Shown here in pieces: positions 43,909-52,352 of a stretch of 64,000 nt of DNA. The stretch lies in the NCBI RefSeq assembly GCF_900112845.1, contig NZ_FONG01000002.1, positions 372,001 through 436,000 on the forward strand. Direction: 5' to 3'. Position numbers and translations under genes: made by a program. Under the pieces are notes generated by a model, which was given only the letters and a program-made list of their open reading frames with translations, did not search any database and was not told the DNA's origin. This stretch comes from Actinacidiphila alni (lineage in GTDB: Bacteria; Actinomycetota; Actinomycetes; Streptomycetales; Streptomycetaceae). Each line of letters opens with the position of its first letter. Within the stretch, counting starts at the first letter, position 1.

Positions 43909-44103
43909 TCACTTGCCGGAGCTGGGGATGGCGCCCCGAAGTGCGGACATGATCTGGTCGACGGACGGCGCGGCGTCGCTGCGCGCGAGGTAGAAGCCGA
44001 AGAGCAGCGCGACGACAGCCGCCCCCGCTCCGACCGCTCGGAAGCGCATCAGGAGAGCGAGCAGTGCGCCGAAGAGCACGAGGGCGGAAATACTGAAGAT
44101 CAT
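43909..44103 (-). CDS. small two-helix membrane protein of the element
   Basis: The 64-residue protein has two hydrophobic helices (MIFSISALVLFGALLALLM and VGAGAAVVALLFGFYL) and a short soluble tail. It starts at an ATG overlapping the stop of the preceding zinc-finger protein gene by 1 bp. Small membrane proteins of this kind are encoded beside tra in pSAM2-like elements, where they help plasmid spread. Exact function unknown. Confidence 0.6.
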   Translation of the reverse strand: MIFSISALVLFGALLALLMRFRAVGAGAAVVALLFGFYLARSDAAPSVDQIMSALRGAIPSSGK

Positions 44104-44354
44104 CAGCGCGTCCCCTCGCGGTGCAGCCGGGTCGCGACGTTGTAGAGATGCCGCCCGACACGGACCCGCTGCCCGTATCCCTGGCAGCGCCGACACGGCC
44201 GGCCGCGGACGATCCGCCCGCGCCGGTTCTGCTTGACCTTGAAGCCGAAGCCATGACACTTGCGGCAACTGCCGAGCGGACTCGCGGCGCACAACGCGGC
44301 GTAGCAGGACAGTGCCACGACGATGAGCGCTATAGCGGCGGTGAAAGATGGCAT
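44103..44354 (-). CDS. small membrane protein with DnaJ-type zinc repeats
   Basis: The protein has 83 residues: an N-terminal membrane helix (FTAAIALIVVALSCYAALCA) and a cytoplasmic part with two CxxCxGxG repeats (CRKCHGFGF and CRRCQGYGQ). This is the same metal-binding spacing as in the DnaJ zinc-finger domain, with an Arg/Lys-rich loop between. The two repeats should bind one Zn(II), which suggests a membrane-tethered nucleic-acid or protein-binding module. It is the first gene of the minus-strand block after the CTAG-rich control region. Confidence 0.65.
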   Translation of the reverse strand: MPSFTAAIALIVVALSCYAALCAASPLGSCRKCHGFGFKVKQNRRGRIVRGRPCRRCQGYGQRVRVGRHLYNVATRLHREGTR

Positions 44355-44397
44355 GAGAACCCCTTCCAGGGCGGAATCAGGGCATGCGAGAAGTGCG

Positions 44398-44478
44398 CCG
44401 CTAGCGACTAGAGAGCAGGTCAGGGGGCCTGCGAATCGCTAGCGGAGGTGCTAGACCTAGCGGGGTGCGGTGCTAGCC
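44398..44478. promoter_or_regulatory. CTAG-rich inverted-repeat cluster in a divergent promoter
   Basis: Six CTAG words, rare in Streptomyces, occur within 80 bp. They include CGCTAGCG (palindrome, about 44,437-44,444) and GCTAGACCTAGC (perfect 5-bp arms, 44,450-44,461). The region separates the small-gene block on the minus strand from the barstar-like gene on the plus strand. The motifs resemble the CTAGT..ACTAG sites next to the GntR gene at 53,118-53,148, so a common regulator is possible. Confidence 0.5.
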
Positions 44479-44549
44479 GGGGCCGGAGAATTACCGGGCG
44501 CGTGAGGCTGGCTGCCGCGTACGATCGCGCGGGCGATCAGGGGGGACAG

Positions 44550-45356
44550 ATGAGCTCTTCCGGCGATGCGGCGGGAGCGCGGTACGCGCTGACGAGTGAC
44601 GACGACCCGGACGACTTCTGGGGTTACGTCCAGGACGCGAGCGGGCTGTTCGTGCCGCTGGACGACGACGGTCGACGCCGGGTGGAGTTGCGGGGCTGCG
44701 ACCCGCGAGGCGCGCTGCTGACGGCAGCCGACCGCATCGGCACCAAACGCGCACAAGTGGGCAACGCGGATCTCGACTTCCTGGACGAGCGGTCGGGCCG
44801 ACGACTTGGCTCGTATTTCGTCAACTGGCTGACGGTCGAGGACCGCAGGCCCTCAATCCGCTACGGAAGCGACCGCTACGACCTGACGGTGAGCCTGTGG
44901 TGCAATGCGCTCCCCGCCCAGGCGGAGTGGCCCTGGCGCTTGATCCGGACTGGCACGCTGGACCGCGTCGGCCTGTGGCACGACCTTGATCGCGACGGCC
45001 GTCATGCCTGGATGTCGGTGGCGCTCTACCGGCGCTCGAATCGCCCGAAGGATGACCGCCCACCCGGTACCGTCTACGAACTCGACGGCAGCCACGTCAC
45101 GGACGAGTTCAGCTTCTACTGCGCTCTGGGCGAGGCCGTGAACGGTCCCGGAGGCTACTTCGGCTGGAACCTCAGCGCCATCGACGACTGCCTTGGTGGG
45201 CGCTGGGGCGCGAGGACGCCCTTCATCCTCGTCTGGAAGGACAGCGCTGCATCCGTTTCAGCGCTTCAGCGAGTCGCCCCCGACGGCCACACCGAATGGT
45301 TCGACGTACTCATGAAGATCTTTGAAGATTGTGAGGTGGACATACGTTTTCGCTGA
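44550..45356 (+). CDS. barstar-like protein with unknown N-terminal domain
   Basis: The protein has 268 residues. The last 100 (VTDEFSFYCALGEAVNG, GGYFGWNLSAIDDCLGG, FILVWKDSAAS and FEDCEVDIRF) match the barstar fold. FGxNLxALxDxLxG is the family motif with the acidic residues that plug a barnase-type ribonuclease. Residues 1-165 form a different domain (FWGYVQDASGLFVPLDDDG and FLDERSGRRLGSYFVNWLT) that I do not recognise. No barnase or polymorphic toxin is present nearby, so this may be an orphan immunity protein or a regulator. Its 3' end overlaps tra on the other strand by 99 bp. Confidence 0.75.
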   Translation: MSSSGDAAGARYALTSDDDPDDFWGYVQDASGLFVPLDDDGRRRVELRGCDPRGALLTAADRIGTKRAQVGNADLDFLDERSGRRLGSYFVNWLTVEDRRPSIRYGSDRYDLTVSLWCNALPAQAEWPWRLIRTGTLDRVGLWHDLDRDGRHAWMSVALYRRSNRPKDDRPPGTVYELDGSHVTDEFSFYCALGEAVNGPGGYFGWNLSAIDDCLGGRWGARTPFILVWKDSAASVSALQRVAPDGHTEWFDVLMKIFEDCEVDIRFR

Positions 45357-47414
45357 CCGCGCATCCCGCCTGTCGATGGCAGCGAGCACATCGGCTCGCC
45401 GCACCCCACGCCGATTCGCCCCCTTGCCGTCCTCCGTCGTTCCCCATACCTGCACGGTGCGGATGCCGTACGGCTTGACGGCGGCGGCCAGTTGCTCCGG
45501 CCCCCACTCGCCGTAGACGTCCGGCCGGAGTTCGGCGAGGCGGGCGACGATGTCCTCGCTCCACGTCTTCGACGTCCCGGCCGGGATGGCGGTGAGGAGA
45601 TCGGCGAGGAGGTCGTACGAGGTGGCGGTCCCGGCCTCGGGTTCCTCGCCGAGCGCATGCCCGGTGAGTCGGCCGGCGGCCTTGCGCAGCTCGTACAGCT
45701 TCAGCGCGAGCGCGTCAGCGGTGACGGCGTCCAGGTAGACGGAGCGCACGACCCGCGCGTCCGAGCCCTCGCCGACGAACCACGCAATGCCCTTGTCCGC
45801 CCAGGCGAGCAGATTGGCGCGGATGCCCCGCTTGTACGAGCCGGTGCCGAGCACCATGTCGTTCTCGATCTGGCCCATGACCTTGAGGCACCACCGCAGC
45901 GTGGCGTTCGCGGAGATGCCCGTCGGCAGCGACTTGGAGTCCGGCCGCTGCGTGGCGAGCAGCAGCGTCATCCCCAGAGCGGGACCGCGTTTGACGAGGT
46001 CGGTGCAGTGCTCCTCGAACTCGCCTCCGTGCGTGGGGTGTTCGAACCACTTCTGGCACTCGTCTACGCCGACGATGATCGGGTGCAGCCCCAGCTTCCT
46101 CATGTCCGCCAGTGCCGACGTGACCTTGGACTCGGGACAGAGATCTTTGGGCAGTTCACGGATGACCTTCGCCCGCCGCCTCAACTCGGCCCGCAGTTCC
46201 CGGAGATCGGCGAGGGCGTACGCGATGTCGTCCTCTTCCTCGCCCGCCCGGTAGCGATGAGCGACGCGGCCGACGGTCGACAGATCGCCCGTCCCCTTGA
46301 GGTCGTACGCGTGCACCTCCGCCCGCGGGTCCATGCACGCGATCAGCAGCAACAGTCGCAGAAGGAAGGTCTTGCCCATCCTGGGCACGGCGCCGACGAT
46401 CCCGGACACTTACATCAGGGACGTCACCACCCACCGCCCGCGCTGGTCGGTTGCGAACGGCTGCGCCTTGAACAGATCCAGCGGCTTGACGTCCAGGAGC
46501 GGCCACTTCGGCTGCCTCGTCTGCGACATGTCCTGGTCACCGACCCACAGCCGCAGCCTGCCGGTGTGCTCGTCCGGCACCGCCTCCGGCCACACGCAGC
46601 CGAGCGGACGCCGCAGTCCGGACGCGAGCCGCTCGCGGCGGTCGATCACGTCGATGACGGTGACGCCGTACGGGAGGTCACCCTCGGCGAGCCAGCCGGG
46701 ACCGTCGCGAGTGATCGGTGAGGTGAAGGCGAAACCGGGTCCGCCCTTGGCTTGTGCCTGGTTGATCGCGGGGATACCGAGCGCGCCCAGGGCCCGTAGC
46801 ACGATGTCGCTCGTGAGCTTCGATGCCTTGGGAATCTCCACAGTCCTGTGGATAACCGGATCATCAGCCGGTTGCCCGAGCCGTCCCATCACCATCACGG
46901 CTGCCACACCCGACAACGCGAGCAGCCAGACCGGCGCCAGCACGTACAGACCGATACCGACCACGGGCACGACGACCGTCGCGACGAGTCCAACGACCGA
47001 CCGCCACCGCACCCGCCGATCCCGCTGCCGCGAGAGCTTCAGATACTCCTCGATGTCCTCGCGCGTCGCCGCGGCCTGCCGCAACGGCTCGCCCTCGGCG
47101 TCGACCAGCCACCGCAGCGAGCCCCCGACGACGCGGGCGACTCCCCGCGGCGCCCGAAGCGTAAGTCGGCACGCATACCAGGGCGTTCGCACCGCGTGAT
47201 ACGCGCTGACATGCCCGGCGTACGCGACCACCCCCTTGCCTGCGGCCCCGAACTCCCGGCGCGACCGCGCCCACGCCGGCACAACCGGCCGCCGTTTGGC
47301 GCCACGTACGCGATCGACCAGCCCCGGTCCGCTCGGACCGCGCGGTGCGTCGACCGTGACCACCGGGGCGGACGCTAACGGCGCCCCACCCGGGTCCTGC
47401 TTGTCGTGATTCAC
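45258..47414 (-). pseudogene. tra: FtsK/SpoIIIE-type conjugal transfer protein Tra, interrupted by a stop codon
   Basis: The gene reads about 718 codons from the GTG at 47,414 (AAAGGAATCGCCA upstream). The membrane part (about residues 150-200, VVGLVATVVVPVVGIGLYVLAPV) is followed by a cytoplasmic ATPase. In the middle the frame stops (VVTSLM then TAA, 46,410-46,412) and resumes in the same frame with VSGIVGAVPRMGKT, the Walker A motif. VGVDECQKWF (Walker B) and LLATQRPDSKSLP follow. Relatives have Tyr at the stop position, so a TAC/TAT to TAA change is likely. AICE Tra proteins pump double-stranded DNA between hyphae. Reinitiation at the GTG next to the stop could give a separate ATPase piece. 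Confidence 0.85.
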
Positions 47415-47521
47415 TGGCGATTCCTTTCCTGGTTGAAGGGAATGCCGGGGCCCGGCCCTACCCGCCAAAGCAGCGGCCGAGCCCCGGCGTTGGAGAAGTG
47501 CACTGAACGGCAGGAGCAGTT

Positions 47522-47830
47522 GTGGAAGACCTGGTCGGAGGCTGGATATGGAGCGAGAACACCAGGCGATTCCTCGGTCTGGTGGCTCACTACGTCGGCT
47601 ACGACTTCGACCCCACGGACTGGCAGACCATTCACACGGGACTCACCGACACTGACGACGAACAGCCGGACGGCTGGTACAGCTATCCGCTCGCAGGCCC
47701 GCTCCACCAGGTCGACGTCCACCTCGCCAACTGCGTCGGCGGACGCGAGACCGCGGTGCGCGTGACAGGCGTGTCCGACGCCGAACTGCGTTTGCGGGCC
47801 GAGACCTTGATCGCCGCCTTCGCGTCCTAG
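47522..47830 (+). CDS. hypothetical small protein of the element
   Basis: The 102-residue acidic protein (MEDLVGGWIWSENTRRFLGL) has the middle GWYSYPLAGPLHQVDVHLANC and ends with a helix (ELRLRAETLIAAFAS). It is soluble with no motif. It starts at a GTG after AGGAGCAGTT. Its stop and the stop of the convergent gene share the four bases CTAG. It could be an immunity-type or accessory protein, but nothing decides. Confidence 0.55.
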   Translation: MEDLVGGWIWSENTRRFLGLVAHYVGYDFDPTDWQTIHTGLTDTDDEQPDGWYSYPLAGPLHQVDVHLANCVGGRETAVRVTGVSDAELRLRAETLIAAFAS

Positions 47831-48966
47831 CCTCTCGACGCCGAACCGTTCAGTGAACGCCCGCCGCGTTCGGTGTCGAGCCGTACGAACACGTCGTGTA
47901 CGTAACTCGGCGCGCGCGTCGCCCGCCGCGCCGTCTCGCGGACGCTCAGACCGTCGGCCCACCCGCGCTCGATCGCCGCCATGGCCTCGGCGGTGCCGAG
48001 CTTGGCGGGGGCGGCGCGTTCAGGTGATCGGCTGCCGCCTTCCGCGCCGTCCACCGGCGGAAGGTCGGTGAACAGCGTGCGCGGGTAGCGGCGGATGCTC
48101 GCGGTGGCCCGCGCCATTTCGTCCCGGGTCCGCGCGGCGAGAGCGGACGCGGCGGGGTCCGGTGAACGTTCACCCCATGGCGATGCCAATTCAATGGTCG
48201 CCAGCGCCGCCGCGTTCCGCCGTGCGGCGAGCTGGTCGAGCAGTACGCGCCGCTGCTCGCGGTCACTGCCGACCGAGGCGCGGGCGACCGCGACCGACAG
48301 CCGGCGAGCGATACGCCGCCCGCGCCGCTTGTCCCGCTGGGCGGGACTCATCTCCGCGAGGCGGGACGCGAGAGCGACCGCTCGTACGGTGGCCCGGTCG
48401 CGAGTGATCTGGGCCGCGTCCCGGTGCCGCTCGGCGACGCCGAGCCGGGAGAGGAGACGCTCACGCAACTCCCTTGCCACCAACGCCCCGAAGCCGTTGG
48501 ACGATGCCTCGGGCTTCCGGTGCCGCAGCTCGATCCCCATGGCGAGGTGCCAGAGCATCGCGGCCATGACCGGGCCGACGAAGGCGCGTACGGTCCCGCC
48601 GACCGGCCCGGATTCGGCGTACGCCGGAATGATCTGCACACCGGTGATCGCCCACACCAGGACCCCGGGGACGCCGGGTGCCGCGTTCGGCCCGTTGAGG
48701 TTCTGCCGCGCCATCAACGCGGTGGCGAACAGAGACAGTTCGGCAGCACCGAACATCGCCGCGCGCTCGACCGCACCGGCCATGTCGAGGTAGTCGGCGG
48801 CGAACCGCCACGACGTATCAGCGCTGTAGGCGGTGCAGCCGACCGCGGCGAGGGCGGCGACCCGGATAGCCGGCGTGCCGCGCCGCAGATGTCGGACAGC
48901 TCGCCATACGACGAGGCCGGCGAGGACGAGCCCGCCGCTTACCAGCATGGCCGGCGACGCGATCAC
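47827..48966 (-). CDS. membrane protein with C-terminal HTH (DUF2637/Spd-like)
   Basis: The 379-residue protein has an N-terminal membrane part with four to five helices (to about residue 155, with NLNGPNAAPGVPGVLVWAITG). A long charged helical region follows (RHRDAAQITRDRATVRAVAL). A C-terminal helix-turn-helix (AIERGWADGLSVRETARRATRAPSYVHDVF) ends the protein. I recall DUF2637 proteins of this build in AICEs and related plasmids next to tra, where they take part in intramycelial spread. The GTG at 48,966 overlaps the previous stop by 4 bp. Confidence 0.68.
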   Translation of the reverse strand: MIASPAMLVSGGLVLAGLVVWRAVRHLRRGTPAIRVAALAAVGCTAYSADTSWRFAADYLDMAGAVERAAMFGAAELSLFATALMARQNLNGPNAAPGVPGVLVWAITGVQIIPAYAESGPVGGTVRAFVGPVMAAMLWHLAMGIELRHRKPEASSNGFGALVARELRERLLSRLGVAERHRDAAQITRDRATVRAVALASRLAEMSPAQRDKRRGRRIARRLSVAVARASVGSDREQRRVLLDQLAARRNAAALATIELASPWGERSPDPAASALAARTRDEMARATASIRRYPRTLFTDLPPVDGAEGGSRSPERAAPAKLGTAEAMAAIERGWADGLSVRETARRATRAPSYVHDVFVRLDTERGGRSLNGSASRG

Positions 48967-49250
48967 GCCGCCTCCCCGAACCACGTGGGTCGACCGGCCA
49001 GGCGACTGCTCCTCAGCAGCGCGACGCCACCGAGCCACAGCGCACAGACCGCGTCCTCCCTGGCGAGCGCGTCGGAGGCGCCCTCTTCCAGCCACTCGGC
49101 GAGTACGTCGCGGGCCGCCGCCTGCCGAGCGGCACGTTCGTCATCCGCCTCACCCGGGACGCCGAGGAACAGCTCCCGAAGGAACTCCGGGTCATCGAGT
49201 AACTCGCCCTCATCGGCGAGGACTTCACACCGACCTCCGTACGTGCACAT
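48963..49250 (-). CDS. hypothetical element protein
   Basis: The 95-residue soluble acidic protein starts MCTYGGRCEVLADEGELLDD after AGGAGAGTC. It is helical (ARQAAARDVLAEWLEEGASDAL), with no family recognised. It is translationally coupled to the DUF2637-like gene that follows. It begins the minus-strand operon opposite the GntR regulator. Confidence 0.55.
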   Translation of the reverse strand: MCTYGGRCEVLADEGELLDDPEFLRELFLGVPGEADDERAARQAAARDVLAEWLEEGASDALAREDAVCALWLGGVALLRSSRLAGRPTWFGEAA

Positions 49251-49497
49251 GACTCTCCTGAAGTTGGGGGTGGGAGAGCCGACGGCGGCGTCCGCGCTGG
49301 GACGACGGCTTGTGCCATCGGCTCACGAGACGAGTGGTCATGACCTCCGGCACCGCAGCTCACAGCAGCCGTGCCGGGATCAAAAGCACTCGTTCGTTCA
49401 GGCGCTCTATGGAGTTCTCAAGGGGCCGGCGCTGCCTTCGGACCCCTGGCAAGGGCCTTCCGGGCGCTATCCGTGCTTCTCCTCAAGAGAACCTGTC

Positions 49498-49563
49498 TTC
49501 AAGTCCTCTTTATGAGTAGTGATGACTATGAGGCACCCATGCCTCACTCGTCAAGACCTCTTG
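49498..49563. promoter_or_regulatory. GntR-type operator sites upstream of the element's first regulator
   Basis: CAAGACCTCTTG (49,552-49,563, perfect 5-bp arms) lies immediately before a TATGCT -10 (49,572), overlapping where the -35 would be. A related CAAGTCCTCTTTATGAG lies at about 49,500-49,516, and further CTCAAG words lie upstream to 49,419. The same box (CAAGACGTCTTATGA) precedes the gene at 56,559. The position fits an autoregulated repressor of the KorSA type. Confidence 0.5.
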
Positions 49564-49610
49564 AGGACTTGTATGCTGGAGCCGCCCTCACGATCAGGAC
49601 GGTGACCCGC

Positions 49611-50399
49611 ATGGCCAAGGCGTACGAACGCATCGCTGACGACCTGCGCGACCGCATCCGCGCAGGTGACCTGGCCCCCGGCGACCGTCTCCCGGCGGAG
49701 ACGACCCTCGTGGAGCGGTACGGAAAAAGCCTCCCCACGCTGCGCCAAGCGCTGGGACTCCTCCAAGCCGAGGGCCTGATCGAGAAGCAGCACGGCCGCG
49801 GCAACTTCGTCCGCCGGCCCCGCACCCCGGTGAAGCGGTCCAACACCCGCCACCAGTGGGAGAAGTCCCGCGCCCGCGAGCCTGAGCAGCAGCGGAGGAA
49901 AACCGGCGCGACGGAGCACGACACCGGCCTCGAAGTGGACGATCTGGTGTTCCACGCGTCCTACGAAGTGGTCGACGCGGGCGAGGAACTGGCGGAGATC
50001 TTCGGCGTGCCCGCCGGCACGGCCATGCTCGAACGCACCTACCGCACCCGCTATCAGGCCGAGGCGCACCCCTTCAGCCTGGTCGACTCCTACCTCGTAC
50101 GCGACGTCGTCGCCGCGAACCCCGATCTCCTGGACGCCACCAACGAACCCTGGCCCGGCGGCACACAGAGCCAACTCCACTCCATCGGGATCGAGTTGGA
50201 GCGCATCGAAGAACGCGTCCTCGCCCGTCCGCCGTCCGCCGAAGAGGCCGAGGAACTAGGACTCCCCCCGGGCACCTCGCTGATCGTCGTCGGCAAGACC
50301 TCGTACGACACCGACGGCCGCGTGGTGGAGCACTCCGTCATCCGGTTGCCGGGCGACCGCACCGTCATGTCCTTCGTCACCCCTCTGGAAAGGTGGTGA
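49611..50399 (+). CDS. GntR/HutC-family repressor (KorSA-like)
   Basis: The 262-residue regulator has an N-terminal winged helix (YERIADDLRDRIRAGDLAPGDRLPAETTL, then LPTLRQALGLLQAEGLIEKQHGRGNF). A Lys/Arg-rich linker joins it to a C-terminal UTRA effector-binding domain (VPAGTAMLERTYRTRY, then PPGTSLIVVGKTSYDTDGRVVEHSVIRLPGDR). KorSA-type GntR repressors silence replication and transfer genes of pSAM2-like elements. The ATG at 49,611 is the best start. The glycosyltransferase start overlaps its stop codon. Confidence 0.86.
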   Translation: MAKAYERIADDLRDRIRAGDLAPGDRLPAETTLVERYGKSLPTLRQALGLLQAEGLIEKQHGRGNFVRRPRTPVKRSNTRHQWEKSRAREPEQQRRKTGATEHDTGLEVDDLVFHASYEVVDAGEELAEIFGVPAGTAMLERTYRTRYQAEAHPFSLVDSYLVRDVVAANPDLLDATNEPWPGGTQSQLHSIGIELERIEERVLARPPSAEEAEELGLPPGTSLIVVGKTSYDTDGRVVEHSVIRLPGDRTVMSFVTPLERW

Positions 50400-51160
50400 C
50401 CGCCGTGGCGGACCGCCGCATCGACGTCATCACGGCCGTCCACGCCCCCGCCGCCCCGTACCTCGCGGACGCGTACAAGTCCCTCGTCGCCCAGGAACTC
50501 CCCGCCGGCTGGGACTGGCACTGGATCATCCAGGAGGACGGCCAGGGCGACGCCGTCTCCCCCCACGTCCCGGACGACCCCCGCATCACCTTCCACCAGG
50601 GCCGCCCCGGCGGCCCCGGCGTCGCCCGCACCATGGCCCTCGCCTACGCCCACGGCCCCTACGTCAAAGTCCTCGACGCCGACGACCAGTTGACCCCGGG
50701 CGCCCTCGCCCGCGACCTGGCCCTCCTCGAAGCCGACCCCGCCCTCGGCTGGACCACCTCCCGCGTCCTGGACCTCCTCCCCGACGGCACCACCGCCGGC
50801 TTCGACCAAGACCCCGCCGACGGCCCCATCCCCCCCGGCGCCGTCGTCACCCACTGGAAAGCCCACAACTTCCGCGCCCAGGTCCACCCGGCGACCCTCT
50901 TCGTCCGCCGCGACCTCCTCCTCGCCCTGGGCGGTTGGATGGCCCTCCCCGCCTCCGAGGACACGGGCCTCCTCCTGGCCCTCAACACGGTCAGCCCCGG
51001 CCACTTCACCCGCGAATACGGCCTCCTCTACCGCAAGTGGCCCGGCCAAGCGACGGCCCAATCCCCCCACACCGACGACACCGAACGCGACGCCCGCATG
51101 GCCGTCATTGAGGCGAGGGCGCGGGCATTTAGGCGTTATGAGTTGCGCTGCCCACTCTAG
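50396..51160 (+). CDS. family 2 glycosyltransferase
   Basis: The 254-residue cytoplasmic enzyme has a GT-A fold: DVITAVHAPAAPYLADAYKSLVAQ, WHWIIQEDGQGD (first acidic site), GPYVKVLDADDQLTPGAL (the DxD site) and LPASEDTGLLLAL (the catalytic Glu/Asp region). It is very similar in build to glycosyltransferases often linked to a GntR gene in AICEs. The GTG start is embedded in the GntR stop (GTGA overlap). Donor and acceptor sugars unknown. Confidence 0.85.
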   Translation: MTAVADRRIDVITAVHAPAAPYLADAYKSLVAQELPAGWDWHWIIQEDGQGDAVSPHVPDDPRITFHQGRPGGPGVARTMALAYAHGPYVKVLDADDQLTPGALARDLALLEADPALGWTTSRVLDLLPDGTTAGFDQDPADGPIPPGAVVTHWKAHNFRAQVHPATLFVRRDLLLALGGWMALPASEDTGLLLALNTVSPGHFTREYGLLYRKWPGQATAQSPHTDDTERDARMAVIEARARAFRRYELRCPL

Positions 51161-51196
51161 CTTCGCGGAAAGAAGCGCCTGATTCGTTCAGTCCTC

Positions 51197-51799
51197 TTAT
51201 GGCGAATGGGCCCCAGACCCAGTTGAAGATAGCCAACCGTTGAAATCACGCAGGTCCGATCCGCAGCCCCACAGCTCTCGTAGAGTGACAAGCGTTGCAA
51301 AGCAAACCGCTGGCCATGCCCATCCAGTCGGTTTCAGATCGTTGACAACGGAGCAAAGAGCGATGATCATTGAACAGAAACCCACGTAAATGGAGGATTC
51401 TCTGAGGATATATGTAACAAATGTGCCGCGCGTTCTTGCGCAAATAGGGCCAGATATTAGGACGAGGGCAGCAAAAAGCAAGATCCCCAATGACGCTCCT
51501 GATATCTGCGTTCTGGCCTTGCTTCCACCGGTTGAAGTCACGAAGAGAGCTGTCCAGGCTGCGACAGCTACAGAGCCACCGATGAGACATATCTCCGCCT
51601 GGGAGCGCACAGTAGCGAGAAATCTCAGGTGCTCTTCTTCGCTTCCGTCTCCCATTATTTGACCGTAGCCTGCCGAGAATACGCCGCCGATGTCGCCAGT
51701 TCCGCATACTTTTATGTTAAAAATAACTATATATGCTGCAAACTGAATGATTCTGGCCGTGAGGATAATTACGACCAGCGCTATGAGAAATTCAGTCAC
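51197..51799 (-). CDS. low-GC membrane protein, unknown
   Basis: The 200-residue protein has four hydrophobic helices (FLIALVVIILTARIIQFAAY, then AEICLIGGSVAVAAWTALFV, LGILLFAALVLISGPI and SIYVGFCSMIIALCSVV) and a Gly/Ser-rich loop after the first. The start is a GTG coupled (4-bp overlap) to the gene before it. The base composition is clearly more AT-rich than the core genes, pointing to recent transfer. It might act with the 130-residue protein upstream as a two-gene toxin, immunity or defence unit; no motif supports a specific function. Confidence 0.55.
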   Translation of the reverse strand: MTEFLIALVVIILTARIIQFAAYIVIFNIKVCGTGDIGGVFSAGYGQIMGDGSEEEHLRFLATVRSQAEICLIGGSVAVAAWTALFVTSTGGSKARTQISGASLGILLFAALVLISGPICARTRGTFVTYILRESSIYVGFCSMIIALCSVVNDLKPTGWAWPAVCFATLVTLRELWGCGSDLRDFNGWLSSTGSGAHSP

Positions 51800-52188
51800 G
51801 TGGCATCTCCGAGGCGTCCGGCCTGGCAGGATTTCGTACAGGCACCTGTTATGGAGGGCCTACCATGTCGACATCGGGCGCCTTTGGTTGGTGCGCCGGT
51901 CAAGTCGAAGTGGCGCGTCTCCTCCTCGATGAGGGCTAGCGACACTTTGTCGCCGCTCTTCGAGTAGATCTCAGTGAGGGCGTTGCCGATGCGGTAGAAG
52001 ATGCTTAGAATTTCTGCGTCTTCTCGACCGTCTGGAAAGTCTTTGAAGAAATATTGAATATCATCAAATATTTGACGCAGGCCCCTGGTGTAAAATTTAC
52101 TATCTTCGTCAAGTGCTCTGACTCGGCTTAGTACCTGTTTCGTTGCTGCGTCCGGAGTCAGTTGCCGCGCTTGAAAGTCTTCAGTCAT
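51796..52188 (-). CDS. low-GC soluble protein paired with the membrane protein
   Basis: The 130-residue protein (MTEDFQARQLTPDAATKQVL) is mostly charged helix (DDIQYFFKDFPDGREDAEIL and GNALTEIYSKSGDKVSLAL) and ends with GARCRHGRPSITGACTKSCQ. The ATG at 52,188 follows CCGGAGGCGACG. Its stop overlaps the start of the membrane protein, so the two are co-translated. No domain recognised. GC is low relative to neighbours. Confidence 0.55.
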   Translation of the reverse strand: MTEDFQARQLTPDAATKQVLSRVRALDEDSKFYTRGLRQIFDDIQYFFKDFPDGREDAEILSIFYRIGNALTEIYSKSGDKVSLALIEEETRHFDLTGAPTKGARCRHGRPSITGACTKSCQAGRLGDAT

Positions 52189-52352
52189 CGTCGCCTCCGG
52201 AATGCCACCTCCTAGTGTAATACCGATCACCTGTCCTCGCATGCGGACCGATGATCAGATGGATCGCAGGTTCCGTGCAAGGAATCACGGCATGGTGGCA
52301 TGGGAAGGCTCATGGTCTTTGAAACTGATTAGCCATTGGGACTTCTGTTTGT

